Source: Ascarosepion bandense
Lineage: Eukaryota > Mollusca > Cephalopoda > Sepiida > Sepiidae
DNA length: 64,000 nt
Assembly: GCA_037127315.1 (NCBI GenBank)
Contig: JBBBDQ010001270.1
Location: forward strand, 5,526,001-5,590,000
Direction of reading: 5' to 3'
This document shows, one piece after another, positions 1 through 9,451 of the stretch. The notes under the pieces were generated by a model. That model worked only from the letters and a program-made list of their open reading frames with translations, was not told where the DNA came from and searched no databases. Each line of letters opens with the position of its first letter. Positions within the stretch are counted from its first letter, which is position 1. Made by a program: the position numbers and the translations under genes.

Positions 1-466
1 TTGTCCGCAGATGACGTGAGAACCTCAAATTCATGGATTAAAGGAGGTATTGAGGATTTCCTATTGTTGAGCACTCGTTTACAAATCCTCCAATAGTCCT
101 TGGAGCCGAACTTTCGGTCAGTTATGCGCTGTCACATTCTCTCAGCAAACAACCGTTTGGCGTCATTTAGGGTTCTCTTGCACTCATTGCGAGCAGACGT
201 GAACAGGCGCCTATTGTGATCAGACGACTGTCTCCGGAATAGACTGAAGTAATGGTTCCTGTGGGCAATGGCGGCTGAGCAGGCAGGAGAGAACCACGGA
301 GAGGAATGAGGTTTTAGGCAATACTTCCTGGTCGGTATGAAGGCATCAATGCCAGCTTTCACTCATGACGACACCTCAGAGGCACACTCATCAGCTGATA
401 GATCGAACACTTTTCCCCAAGGGACGTTGCTGAGGAAATCGCGAAAGGCATCCCAGTCAACTTTTT
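1..466 (-). pseudogene. Non-LTR retrotransposon (LINE) ORF2 fragment, endonuclease-to-RT linker
   Basis: Read on the minus strand from about 466 to the window edge, this gives continuous LINE-type protein sequence with one in-frame TGA near 365. Recognisable pieces are VDWDAFRDFLSNVPWGKVF, then IDAFIPTRKY, AIAHRNHYFSLFRR, and SARNECKRTLNDAKRLFAER followed by a GSKDYWRI-like segment. In jockey/RTE-type LINEs this order lies between the apurinic endonuclease and the reverse transcriptase. The catalytic RT motifs would lie beyond position 1 and cannot be seen. The copy is broken by the stop and is cut on its 5' side by an unrelated repeat from about 467. No function is expected now. The family assignment is by recognised motif style, not a search. 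Confidence 0.75.
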
Positions 467-496
467 GGTATAGGTAGGAGGTCCTATAGGTAGGGG

Positions 497-558
497 TACA
501 ACTGTGTAAATTTTCAAGAAAATCGGTTCAGCCGTTTCGGAGTCTATAGGTAACGGAC

Positions 559-591
<33 letters not shown>

Positions 592-622
592 TACAGACAA
601 AGTTCCATTTATAAATAAGTTT
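497..622 (+). repeat. LINE 3'-tail-like repeat carrying a CA microsatellite
   Basis: The segment holds TTTCAAGAAAATCGGTT, CAGCCGTTTCGGAGTCTATA, a CA run (557-590) and AAGTTCCATTTATAAATAAG. The same order occurs at 4187-4294. This motif chain is a familiar 3' end of invertebrate RTE/CR1-like retroposons, so both are probably truncated 3' ends of one family. Confidence 0.6.
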
Positions 623-897
623 AAATTTGTAAAACGGGATTCATGATTCAATTTTGCCAATAAATGGGAATAACATATGTACAATTGAAAGAACGTAGTC
701 AGGTGTTACAGAAGCCTGTAATGTGGTGCGATGATGTTATGACGCAAATGAAGTGAATGCATGGCAACTTCGTATGATTTTACACCTTGTAGCATATGAT
801 TAGGAAATAGTTACAAAAGAGAGGCGACTTTTGTTAGAATACAACTAAGCGTCTCGCAGAAAAAAAATAGATCGTAAAAAGCAAAATTTTCCATTAA

Positions 898-1330
898 TTT
901 TTGCCGCACCCTGTGTGTCAATTGAAAATTTTGTTCGCGTGTCAAGTCATCAGACCTTGATCTACCCGTGATCCGATTTTGCTTGAGTTTGGGGGAAGCG
1001 TCTTGGAGAAATGCAGAAACATGCGAAAAAGACCACCCGAGTTTGTTTATCATTGATTTTTGACGTACCTTATATATTGATTTGAAAAAAAAATGTGTAC
1101 ATCAATTATTCGGACCTTGATCTACAAGTTACCCAATTTTGGTTGGGTTCGTTTAAGGCGTCTCGGAGGATGAAGAGTTGATAAAATTTAAGCGTTTCGA
1201 TGATTTCTGCCGTACCCTCTAAATTGATTCGAAAAAAGTTTTGCGTACATCAAAAGTTCATGTCATAATCGACAAGTGACCCAGTTTTAGTTGAAATCGG
1301 ACCAAGGCTTTCGGAGGAGTAGGATTCGTT
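898..1330 (+). repeat. Three diverged tandem copies (about 140-170 bp) of a LINE 3'-UTR-like unit
   Basis: The units can be followed by GACCTTGATCTAC at 953 and 1123 and a decayed form near 1262, each followed by a 'GACCCAATTTTGGTTG'-type segment and a 'GGCGTCTCGGAGGA'-type segment. The last copy runs into the CA/GA microsatellite. This resembles the repeated 3' UTR of some RTE-like retroposons. Confidence 0.5.
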
Positions 1331-1335
1331 AGAAT

Positions 1336-1337
<2 letters not shown>

Positions 1338-1419
<82 letters not shown>
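1338..1419. repeat. Compound (CA)n(GA)n microsatellite
   Basis: About 20 CA units pass directly into about 20 GA units. Apparent open frames through it are artefacts of the repeat. Confidence 0.95.
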
Positions 1420-1420
<1 letters not shown>

Positions 1421-1476
1421 TCCATTATTTATAAACATAGATTTCATGTACAATAATGATAAATCGTTTTATTAAT

Positions 1477-1510
1477 GTATATATGTGTATATATATATAT
1501 ATATGTGTGT

Positions 1511-1541
<31 letters not shown>

Positions 1542-1542
1542 G
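1477..1542. repeat. Compound (TA)n(TG)n microsatellite
   Basis: Alternating TA and TG dinucleotides, on the opposite purine phase from the CA array 60 bp upstream. Confidence 0.95.
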
Positions 1543-2236
1543 TTTGTTTTCAACTCTTCCTCCAAAAATGCACTGTCTTGACCGTATGTAGGAAGATCAG
1601 CACAACCTAGCATATTCGATCGAATAGCCCAAGTGAAGTCTTGATTATTTGCCGTTTTCTAGGGGAACTTATATCATGAACGTTCTAAAGTTAGTATCAA
1701 ATATTTAGTCTGGGTGCGGGCCGAATACTGATCATATTTGGTCGGGTCGCCTATCGAAGAAGTCTCTTGTTTATTTAGACCCGGAACTTCTAGTGACATA
1801 GGAGTAACAACACTGACGACGCACCTAAATTCGGCACTTGAAGGTGTATTCTTAATGACTGTACAGGTGTCAATATTATTTTTCTTATTATCATTATTAC
1901 CTCCACCGTAAGCCATAGGTATTGCATTCGGTGAAAATTTAATTTAGTGAAGTAGCATACTTATACTCAAACTCATTCCTAAGTTGTGTATACAATAGGG
2001 GTATAGTATGTAAATGAAGACGTTGCTTGAGTTTTCCCACCACCTACCCAGAAAAACCTCGGTCCCCAAGAGACCCCATTACATTCAAAATTCCATAATC
2101 GCCACTGTTCAAAAGGGGACGACCTGGAAGGATTAATGTTAAAGTGATTTGTTGTTTTACTTTTATATCACAAGTGCCGATACTTTTTTAATCATAACAC
2201 GTTCTCTATCGACATATGTCTCAACGTTTATGTAAA
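1543..2236. other. No gene seen
   Basis: Mixed-composition sequence without a recognisable coding frame, repeat partner in this window or RNA motif. Confidence 0.4.
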
Positions 2237-2328
2237 TGTTATGGGGAAACACACCTATTCCTCAGATAATGGACTCTCCCTCTGTTATGGTGAAACACAC
2301 CTATTCCTCAGATAATGGACTCTCCCTC
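2237..2328 (+). repeat. 46-bp direct duplication
   Basis: Two near-identical 46-bp units, 2237-2282 and 2283-2328, begin TGTTATGG and end CTCTCCCTC; they differ by about one base. The second unit begins the LTR-like segment that follows. Confidence 0.85.
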
Positions 2329-2860
2329 CTATATTAATAAGAGTTAACAGGAAGTTAACGGGACAAGTTCTTAATAAGTCCATAGGAATTCTTAGAAGTT
2401 CTAGAGAGTTCTTTAGAGTTCTATTGGAGTTCAGTAGAACTACTAGGCAGTTGATATTAGTCGGCAGTTAGCCGAATACTAAGGAGTCAGCTTTTAGTGG
2501 AAGATTACCAAGTTCCTAACATTTTTAGTTTCTTGTATATATTGTATTTCATTGTAAATAGACATTGGGGAATTTTAAATGTTGTTATTTTCTGCCCATG
2601 CCCTCCACTGAAAATTGTACATATGGGAGTTAAGTAGGACTACATAGAGAACCTGAGGTATTATGGTGGACGTGGTAAGAATGGTCAGTAAAAATGTGGT
2701 ATTATGGTGAAAGGTTTATTGTTAGCGTGTCAGGGTCAACGAAAGTGAATAGCTAAGTTAAATTAGGACAGTTGAAGACCAGCCTTCCCCATCCCCGTTT
2801 TAGGCCTTGTGCCACATTTGTACACATCGTACAATAAATAATGAAGTGCTTGAGAAGTTC
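2283..2860 (+). mobile_element. Possible LTR or LTR-like fragment
   Basis: Begins TGTTATGGTGAAAC and contains TTAGCCGAATAC and CAAGTTCCTAAC. The same three motifs in the same order occur at 23683-23865, so this is a dispersed element. A 5' TG and short non-coding body suit an LTR, but I cannot find the matching 3' end or a target duplication. Confidence 0.35.
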
Positions 2861-2899
2861 TTTATTTGTATTTGAGATAGAAATAATATGTAAAAAAAC

Positions 2900-3378
2900 A
2901 GCTTGAACAATTAAACTTGAAAGATAATCCAGTGTTACAAGATGGAGCTCCTTGTAACTTGGCTTTGCGTGTTAGACAGTTTCTAAATCAGGACTTTCCT
3001 AACATCGGAAGAGGTGGACCATTTTATTGGCCTCCATGTTCGCCAGATTTGACTCCATTAGATTTTTTTTAAATGTGAAAACAATTGTGTATGCAACCGA
3101 ACCTAGTTCATTAGAAAATTTGAATGATAGTATGATTAATGTGAATTCAGGCATTACTGTTAATCAGTCGGCAAATGTTTTCAGTGAACTGCAAAATCGT
3201 TTTACCCTTTGTATTGCTAATGATGGGGGACATGTGGAAACTTAAATAAAATTTCAATAAAACCTTAAACAACATAGATTTACTTCTTTTTACTCCTTTT
3301 TACAAATTATTTCTATCGCAAATACAAATTAAGTTATACATTTTTTAAAGTGAACACGAACTTTATGGACATCCTGTA
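2900..3378 (+). pseudogene. Mariner-type DDE transposase remnant, C-terminal half, with right terminal inverted repeat
   Basis: Translation gives QDGAPCNLALRVRQFLNQDF, an IGRGGPF segment, then PPCSPDLTPLDFF, the catalytic-domain signature of mariner-like transposases. A frameshift/stop at about 3070 is followed in another frame by VKTIVYATEPSSLENLND and a tail ending GGHVET then TAA at 3243-3245. The right end near 3350-3377 reads AAGTGAACACGAACTTTATG followed by GACATCCTGTAT, matching the TIR of the element at 27939-28863. The N-terminal HTH half and the left TIR are missing. Two sister relics lie at 24868-25355 (-) and inside 27903-28894. The element is non-functional; the family call rests on the QDGAP and SPDLTPLDFF motifs. 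Confidence 0.8.
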
Positions 3379-3639
3379 TTTATCAACACTTTAAATATCT
3401 ATTCTCCGCTCACACACGTATCTATTTAAAAACAATAGTCATTTTTATCTATTTAAATTAACAGATGACAACAAAAGTTACAGTAATAAAACGCCTACAG
3501 ATATACGTAAAATTATGCAAATAAATGCATATGACTAATTGTCAAGGTGAATAGAAATTGTCAATAAAAATGCTCAATAGATAACTGAAGCGATAATTAT
3601 TATAATTATCAACAAAGTTCACCATAACTTATCCATGAA

Positions 3640-3900
3640 ATCATATCTAAGGATTTTTGGATTATCGATCGGATTAGCCGCAGTTCTTTTGAACTCCTTT
3701 ATTATACATCCAATGCGCAAGCAATCTGGGGTTTAGGCGCATAAATGGAAGTGATTTATACCCCAATAATTAGATGACGCACACTTCTCTTATTTTACAC
3801 TAGCAGTATAGCTCGGGTGTAATGAAAGCTTTAAAACTAATCCATGGTCCTGGAGCTCAGACTCTTTGGATGTTGGCACGAAAGACTAAAAAGCAATAGT
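3640..3900 (+). repeat. RTE-type LINE 3'-end fragment
   Basis: Carries ACTAGCAGTATAGCTCGGGT and AAAGCTTTAAAACTAATCC followed by GGAGCTCAGACTCTTT. The reverse complement of this stretch occurs at 10268-10352. The 'CTAGCAGTAT..CCGG..TTGCTCGG' signature is typical of RTE-like retroposon 3' ends. The leading part (about 3650-3720) has a relative at 4340-4420. Confidence 0.5.
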
Positions 3901-3954
3901 TGTTTCCAGTTACAGAGAAACCGTAGGCTGAAAGAAAAATGAATGGATGTAAGT

Positions 3955-4300
3955 CAAATTTTGATTTCCTGATATCGATATCAAATTTTCTGTACTATTG
4001 TAAAAACTGCAACCTTGAAACTTCTGAATATCTTTTCTTATGTCGTTGTCTATGAGTGTATCAAATTTGATTAAAATCGGACCACTCCATCTATAATCCG
4101 ATTTTTTCGATTATCGATTTTCGATATTTATCGGGTGTACCTCGACACAAAACCTAGCTAAGAACACTCACAGACGCTTATAGTACAAAAATTTTCAAGA
4201 AAATCGGTTAAGCCGTTTCGGAGTCTATAGGTAACGGACACACACACAGACACACACACACACACACACAAAGTTCCATTTATAAATAAGTTTAGAAAAT
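3955..4300 (+). repeat. LINE 3'-tail-like repeat with CA microsatellite, second copy
   Basis: The end (4187-4294) matches 497-622: TTTCAAGAAAATCGGTT, a CCGTTTCGGAGTCTATAGG segment, a CA run and AGTTCCATTTATAAATAAG. This copy retains more upstream sequence, including TTGATTAAAATCGGACCACT. Confidence 0.6.
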
Positions 4301-4999
4301 TTAGATATTTGAAAAGTTGACTCATTATGCATGGCAAAATGTGTCGAAGGTTTTCCGTATTATATATCGGATTAGCGGTAGTTCCTTTGAAGTCACCGAT
4401 TATTCATCTAATATGGTATTACTGATATAATACAATATTCATATCGCAGTTCTATATGGTTTATTGGATACTTATATTCAATTGCCGTAAGTCATTATCA
4501 ATAATGATCTGAGGAGAACAAAATGAATTGTCACTGACACCATAAAGAAAAGCACAAACCAACAGACGGGTTACGATGGCGTATATCATAGATAGCTTTA
4601 ATGAAAGTAAAAGAAAGAATACATAATAAAATATTATACGTCGTTGCGTATGAGTTCTGCTTAGCAACCGGTCGTTTTGTACACGAGTCTAACAACAGAA
4701 TATAGTCAAAAGCCGTTCCATAAGACGCACGAACAAGATATATTGATTGCGCATTAATTAAAAACTTCGCCTTTTCTTCCCATTAGGGTAAACATTAGGG
4801 TACGTTTGCGTCGTTATTCTGTGTAAGTGATGGCACCTGAAAGTATTATGATAAAGAGGCTACCGTTAACAATGTGGCATGACACCTCAGTGTAAAAATG
4901 TGGAGATGCAGTCGAGGAGACTGTACCTTGGCCAGTAAGGGAATATTTATAAGCGAATGAGGACCAAGAACTCATAATTATATTTGAATCATCATCCAC
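4301..4999. other. No gene seen
   Basis: AT-rich. Only 4340-4420 is recognisable, as a diverged repeat of 3650-3720. Open frames here are short and uninformative. Confidence 0.4.
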
Positions 5000-5019
5000 G
5001 CACTGACACACACACGCAC

Positions 5020-5113
5020 AAAAATTCGTTCTTCGACCCTGAGTTAAAAAGCAATCGGATGTCTAACCGTACTGATGAGCTGTGATACAGCGAAACAGAT
5101 CTGTCTGCGGATG

Positions 5114-5116
<3 letters not shown>
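5020..5116 (+). mobile_element. 3' portion of a tRNA-derived SINE that ends in a hammerhead ribozyme
   Basis: TTCGACCCTGAGTTAAAAAG followed by GCAATCGG, then the ribozyme motif. The second copy at 18494-18640 (-) has the same order and extends upstream into a tRNA-like head with a B-box. This copy lacks the head and ends at a 54-bp TA array. Confidence 0.6.
5060..5116 (+). ncRNA. Type-I hammerhead ribozyme (self-cleaving RNA)
   Basis: All conserved parts can be placed. Core CTGATGA is 5072-5078. Stem II is GCTGT 5079-5083 with ACAGC 5087-5091 around a GAT loop. The second core strand GAAA is 5092-5095. Stem III is the palindrome CAGATCTG 5096-5103 with no loop. The required UH is T5104 C5105, predicting cleavage between 5105 and 5106. 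Stem I pairs CCGTA 5067-5071 with TGCGG 5106-5110 (one T-G wobble). After a 3x2 internal loop, TGTC 5060-5063 pairs with GACA 5113-5116. A loopless stem III cannot close in a monomer; known retroelement hammerheads of this form act as dimers or tandem copies. The fold was built by hand. Activity is inferred. Confidence 0.78.

Positions 5117-5171
<55 letters not shown>
5117..5171. repeat. (TA)n microsatellite
   Basis: About 27 TA units directly 3' of the hammerhead-bearing retroposon. Confidence 0.95.
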
Positions 5172-5173
<2 letters not shown>

Positions 5174-5894
5174 TCATCCACATACAAGCCTGAGTACAAA
5201 CTTTCACAAACTTCTTTTTCGTCGTCGGCACAAACAATAACCTGCTTTTTCTTTCTCGTCAGTCGTCCTTGTCAGCAACATCTACAATCAGAATCAAATG
5301 GCTTCGTCGAAAAACAATAGACTGGAGCTAAAATATAAATAAAATATAACCGTATTTTATTTTATTTTTAAACAAAGACGTCTTAGGCGACATGCTGTAG
5401 GTGAGAGTTTCTTTGGTCTGAGTTGTCAGTATCCCCGTATATAGAAAGGAACCGCGAGCCTAAGAAAGTTGGCCCTTTCTCTGAACTGTTCTCAATTCAA
5501 CTTGTTTTGGCGACAGTCAAAATCAAACACTTATTTCAAACTTAAATTTCACTCTTCCCATCTGTCAGCCTGACTTCACTTCCACTTGATTGACAGCCGT
5601 CTTCCGGTGCAATTTCCTATATAGAACCTCGCCAGTCATAACAAAATGTCTAAATCATGTATTTTTTTTTTTGCACCTGTTCGACATTTTTTAAACCTTA
5701 AAACATCTGCGTCGCTAAGCGCAAATACACTTCATGTCAAAAATCTATAGCGACCAAAATATTGTAACAACGAATATTTAGCAATAGGTAAAAATGATGA
5801 ACCCGTAAAAACGGAGAGGATAATCACAAAACTTTATCTAATTAATTTAAAATATTAATTAGCTAAAAATAAAGATCTCAGTAGATATTATCCA
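5172..5894. other. No gene seen
   Basis: Unique-looking sequence without a credible frame or a repeat partner in this window. It includes a short T-run at 5661-5672. Confidence 0.4.
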
Positions 5895-6000
5895 TTGTTG
5901 TAAATGACTGAGATTTTTATGAAATTCTTATTACTGCTTATGAAGAACATTTCCTCAAGCATGATAAGAATTTTAGAAAATTCTCAGTCGTTTACAACAA
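5895..6000. repeat. Imperfect inverted repeat forming a hairpin of about 45 bp
   Basis: The left arm 5895-5939 begins TTGTTGTAAATGACTGAGA. The right arm 5957-6000, read in reverse complement, begins TTGTTGTAAACGACTGAGA. The arms share most bases with a few mismatches and a 17-nt loop. A foldback MITE or small-RNA precursor are both possible. Confidence 0.75.
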
Positions 6001-6030
6001 GAAGCACACTCATAAACGACACAAGAAAGT

Positions 6031-6337
6031 ATGTGCGTTGTGGTGCATTGGATATCGGCTGGGAACGAGAAATCGGAAAGCCGAGTTCGAATTCCAGCTG
6101 AATTCATTGCATTCACTTATGTGCAAATACCCTTGGGAAAGGTATTAATCCGTCTATTCCTTCCAGTTATGGGTTAAATAGTAGGACAGATTGGGTTCTA
6201 TAGCCTTGGTCGGCAACCAGTCTACCGCAGAAAGCAATGGCAACCTACTGCGTGATAATCTTCTGGCCAGTCAGTCATGTCTCTTTCGTGACATGATCGC
6301 GCAAGCGTGCATCACGTATGGTACTTAACTGACTGAA
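6031..6337 (+). mobile_element. tRNA-derived SINE, near full length (family A)
   Basis: Starts ATGTGCGTTGTGGTGCATTG; the A-box-like region is TGGTGCATTGGATATCGG. The B-box-like GAGTTCGAATTCC lies at about 6082. The body contains ACCCTTGGGAAAGGTATTAA, CCAGTTATGGGTTAAATAG and GCAATGGCAACCTACTGCG. It ends in an ACTGACTGA-type terminus. The same structure recurs about ten times in this window on both strands. The pol III promoter elements and repetition support a tRNA-derived SINE. Confidence 0.85.
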
Positions 6338-6540
6338 CAGAGTATACTTTTGCAAATTGTCGACATAGAAAACAAAAATACAAACATACTCCAAATAATG
6401 GAATAGAAAGTGTTACTAACAGCCGCCCACTCACACAGGAAAAGGAAAAACTTTCCCAAAAAGATGCATTAAAGGAAAAGCCGCGAAATATTATATTACT
6501 AATGGGTTTACAAAAACATCCAACATACGTTCTTTATTAT

Positions 6541-6600
6541 TATACTTGTTGGTTCTGGGCTTTCGGCTCATCAACTTAATAAAATTTTATCCAAGTTAAA
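6541..6600 (-). repeat. Penelope-like 3'-tail fragment
   Basis: On the minus strand TTGATGAGCCGAAAGCCCAG matches the conserved tail of the Penelope-like copies at 19803-20262, 11093-11562 and 57012-57497, but has lost the stem-loop between the GATGA and GAAA parts. Confidence 0.4.
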
Positions 6601-6620
6601 TGCTATAGTTAATATTATTA

Positions 6621-6621
<1 letters not shown>

Positions 6622-6654
<33 letters not shown>

Positions 6655-6720
6655 CGATTCCATAAAGTATACATAATGTCGACATAGATATATTTAAATA
6701 CAGAAACATTACTTTAAAGA
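6622..6720. repeat. (TA)n plus one arm of the palindromic repeat
   Basis: A TA run (6622-6652) is followed by CGATTCCATAAAGTATACAT and then ACATAGATATATTTAAATA. The latter is one arm of the perfect-centre palindrome at 7956-8037. Here the second arm is absent. Confidence 0.8.
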
Positions 6721-7040
6721 GGTCTTTTCAGTATTATTCGATCGTACACACGCACAATTTACACATATTAAAACCCTGTTAGACCGAATACATCGTGAGT
6801 AGGCTGCGCAGTCAAATACAAAGGTAATAATTAAAGCAAAAAGAATCGGGAAAGAAAATAAATGATTAAAAAAAAAGCAGAAGAAAATTGATTATGACAA
6901 TTTTGTAAAGGAAAGAGAAAATGGCGGACGGGTGTTGGCGGAAAGCACGAGTTGGTGGCGATTTGATTAAACTGAAACGAGGCTTGCTAATTAAAATGAT
7001 TATTAGCGAGAAGCGTTAATGAATTAGAAAAGAAGCACCG
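6653..7040. other. No gene seen
   Basis: Beyond the half-palindrome the sequence looks unique. GC-richer 6920-6975 includes AAATGGCGGACGGGTGTTGG and is followed by an AT-rich TAAT-bearing stretch. No coding evidence. Confidence 0.4.

Positions 7041-7092
<52 letters not shown>
7041..7092. repeat. (GATA)n microsatellite
   Basis: About 13 uninterrupted AGAT units. Confidence 0.95.
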
Positions 7093-7093
<1 letters not shown>

Positions 7094-7294
7094 TGAAGGA
7101 ACTTAGATAGATAATCTTTTAAGATAATTGCGACGAATATACATACATATAGATTAACACAAGCCTGCCGTGGTTAGCTTTTATTTGAGTTATATACATA
7201 CTTGCATAGCTGAGTAGACACCATTTACCCGTTAAGATATAGGCATTAAACCAATATATATAGCATCATCCATCAGCTACGTGACAAACCTTTT

Positions 7295-7298
<4 letters not shown>

Positions 7299-7356
<58 letters not shown>
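7299..7356. repeat. (TA)n microsatellite
   Basis: About 28 TA units. Confidence 0.95.
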
Positions 7357-7357
<1 letters not shown>

Positions 7358-7710
7358 TAAAAGATTGTCATGTAGAAGAATAATGCTACATTCAGTATCC
7401 CGATTCCAGATGTCTCTAGTTGAACCTACCTAAACCCCTCTTCAGTGCTTTTCACCAATTTATATATGCAAAATCTGAATTACAGAGAAGCAATATTATT
7501 TATAAATTTTAATGGCCTTTTAGGAACTGTTGTCTTGATCAATCAAAATTCGTAAGTAATTACATTGGATATACTACTAAATCAAATTCCTGATAGACAT
7601 GCATATAAATTAACGAGCGTATACTCAAATCTACTAAAAATAAGTTTTAATTAATAAATTCTGTCAGATTAATACAAAAGCCATTCTTGTTTTCATATAT
7701 ATATATATTG
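7357..7710. other. No gene seen
   Basis: AT-rich sequence without recognised features; ends in a short TA array next to a Penelope-like tail. Confidence 0.35.
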
Positions 7711-7860
7711 TATCGAGGCAGCAGATAATTTTCTAAACATATGCTGTTAAAAATAAGAGACAATGAATGTATATTATGTTTAATCATGAGCTGTTCTTAA
7801 CATCGTATTTTGGCTTTAATTTCAGATGAAAATACAAACAAAAATTCTTTAACATTTGGA
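7711..7860 (-). mobile_element. Penelope-like element 3'-tail fragment
   Basis: Shares CGAGGCAGCAGATAATTTTC, the TTAATCATGAG segment and the ATCGTATTTTGGCTTTAATT segment with 9946-10085, 11425-11562 and 57030-57160. The longer copies link this tail to a GIY-YIG-type coding end. The outer edge abuts a TA array. Confidence 0.6.
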
Positions 7861-7931
7861 TAGATTTCTCTGACGAGCCGTTAGGCGAAACCGTGGTCGG
7901 TTTTTAGCTCTTGCTTAGATTTTCTGTCTAC

Positions 7932-8038
7932 ATATATATATATATATATATATAACGATTCCATATAGCATGCATAATATCCACATAGATATATTTAAAT
8001 ATATCTATGTGGACATTATGTATGCTATATGGAATCGC

Positions 8039-8108
<70 letters not shown>
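7932..8108. repeat. 82-bp near-perfect palindrome bounded by TA and TG microsatellites
   Basis: Arms 7956-7996 and 7997-8037 meet with no spacer at TTTAAA and differ at about two positions. TA runs lie on both sides, and a long (TG)n runs to 8108. A single arm is at 6655-6700. Confidence 0.9.
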
Positions 8109-8109
<1 letters not shown>

Positions 8110-8282
8110 ACTATTGTTCAAATTAATTGAAACAATAGCTTAGTTTCTTTTCTTTTACCATATGGCCATTTTTAGACCGACTGAATTTACAGAATGTAAT
8201 CGATTCTTTTTTTTTTCTTCAGATTAGTTCATACGCATTGGGCTGCAGTAATTTGAATCTATTTTCGGGTTGTATGATGAAA

Positions 8283-8590
8283 TTTGTCTGGCCTTGAAAA
8301 ATATTGCCTCGAGAGTCAATTAGTCGTCCTACAGCTATTGTCTGCGATGGACGTTACTCCAAGGAAGTATACAAAAACTGAAAAGCCGCACGAATACACT
8401 GGCGAGCCTTACAGAGGGATCGTGGATTTTGTTCGTGTCAGCCTTTCCTCAGTCAGTCGTGTCATAAAGGCAAAGAAACGAACTGGACCCATCAGTGCAT
8501 AACGTCAAGGAAAATACGGTGGGACGAGAAAAACAACACGAAGAGATGACGTATACGTGATCAGAGAAAGTGTGAAAGATCCTAGGAATA
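8283..8590 (+). pseudogene. Tc1-like transposase N-terminal (HTH) remnant
   Basis: The frame gives GIVDFVRVSLSSVSRVIKAK followed by KRTGPIS, a stop (TAA at 8500-8502), then KYGGTRKTTRRDDVYVIRES and VKDPRN. This is the paired-like helix-turn-helix, the basic GRPR-like linker and the 'R..D..L.R.V..DPR' segment of Tc1-family transposases. The DDE catalytic domain is absent: the sequence passes directly into a LINE 3' UTR at about 8640. It is a truncated, non-functional fragment. Confidence 0.65.
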
Positions 8591-8639
8591 CATTATTCAT
8601 TTTGTTTCAGTTAATTTGCACAAGGGTGTAACTTGCATT

Positions 8640-8867
8640 CCAAGTGTTAATTATAATAGCCATCTCCTATCTCTCTGACTCGCATCCTTTCTCTCATGTT
8701 TTTTCTCCGTCCACTCCACTCTCATCACATCAGTATTCTCATCCTTCTCTTACCCACTTCATGACACCCTTATAACCTGTTCCTCTTTCTCTTAACTTTC
8801 CTCCTATGTAATTCCCTGCGCACCAGTGTCGGTGAGGCTGCCTTTCTTGGAGTGAAATGAGTAAAAA
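8640..8867 (+). mobile_element. LINE 3'-UTR and 3' end (family with shared terminal motif)
   Basis: Ends in CCTGCGCACCAGTGTCGGTG, then CTTGGAGTGAAATGAGTAAAAAA. The same terminal block closes the LINE fragments at 27592, 28594 and 14497, and in reverse complement at 15789 and about 30090. The pyrimidine-rich body closely matches the reverse complement of 15789-16005. Confidence 0.75.
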
Positions 8868-8904
8868 ATATGTACTTAGGATCCTATGAATATGATAATA
8901 AAAA

Positions 8905-8957
8905 GTAGTATATATATATATATATAGTAGTATATATATATATATATATATATATAA
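8905..8957. repeat. (TA)n microsatellite, interrupted
   Basis: Two TA runs separated by GTAG. Confidence 0.9.
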
Positions 8958-9132
8958 TAAAAAGTAGTCTTCATAATTAAAAAAATAAAAACGAATGTTG
9001 GAAAGTTTAATTTTAATTCTGATATAAAACCAGCAAATCAGAAATTTCAAAAAACTTTAGCGGATAGCCGTCGTTGGTGAGATTTTATAAAACATGTAAT
9101 TACTGCCTAATTAAACTGCCTAATTAAACCTA

Positions 9133-9133
<1 letters not shown>

Positions 9134-9180
<47 letters not shown>

Positions 9181-9271
9181 TATGTGTGTATATATATATA
9201 TACATATGTTTACGTATGTATATATATATACATATATATATGTATATATAAATATATAGATATGTATATAT

Positions 9272-9334
<63 letters not shown>

Positions 9335-9336
9335 AG
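9134..9336. repeat. Complex TA/TG/CA microsatellite of about 200 bp
   Basis: TA-rich with TATG/TACA interruptions, then a CA run (9278-9315) and a final TA run. Predicted peptides rich in CV or YI are artefacts of it. Confidence 0.95.
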
Positions 9337-9350
9337 TAAATTAACCTACT

Positions 9351-9451
9351 GAGCCAACAAACCTACCAAGGTTTCACCTAAACGGATCTTCAGGGAAGCC
9401 AACCTTCCCTGAAGATCCGTTTAGGTGAAACCTTGGTAGGTTTGCTGGCTC
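9351..9451. repeat. 48-bp inverted repeat with 5-nt loop
   Basis: Arms 9351-9398 and 9404-9451 are complementary with one mismatch. The left arm begins GAGCCAACAAACCTACCAAG. It would form a very stable hairpin. Confidence 0.95.

Noticed and set aside
370..400. CTGATGAGTGTGCC (minus strand) as a hammerhead core
   Set aside because: Lies in LINE coding sequence with no second core strand.
1674..1916. 80-residue minus-strand frame as a small gene
   Set aside because: No domain, no repeat relative, no splice or promoter context; length expected by chance.
6905..7020. Possible conserved regulatory element (GGCGGACGGG followed by TAAT-rich sequence)
   Set aside because: Only an impression from composition; cannot be supported without cross-species alignment.
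9107..9315. Overlapping minus-strand peptides rich in CV and YI
   Set aside because: Translation of TA/TG/CA microsatellite; dinucleotide arrays are open in most frames.
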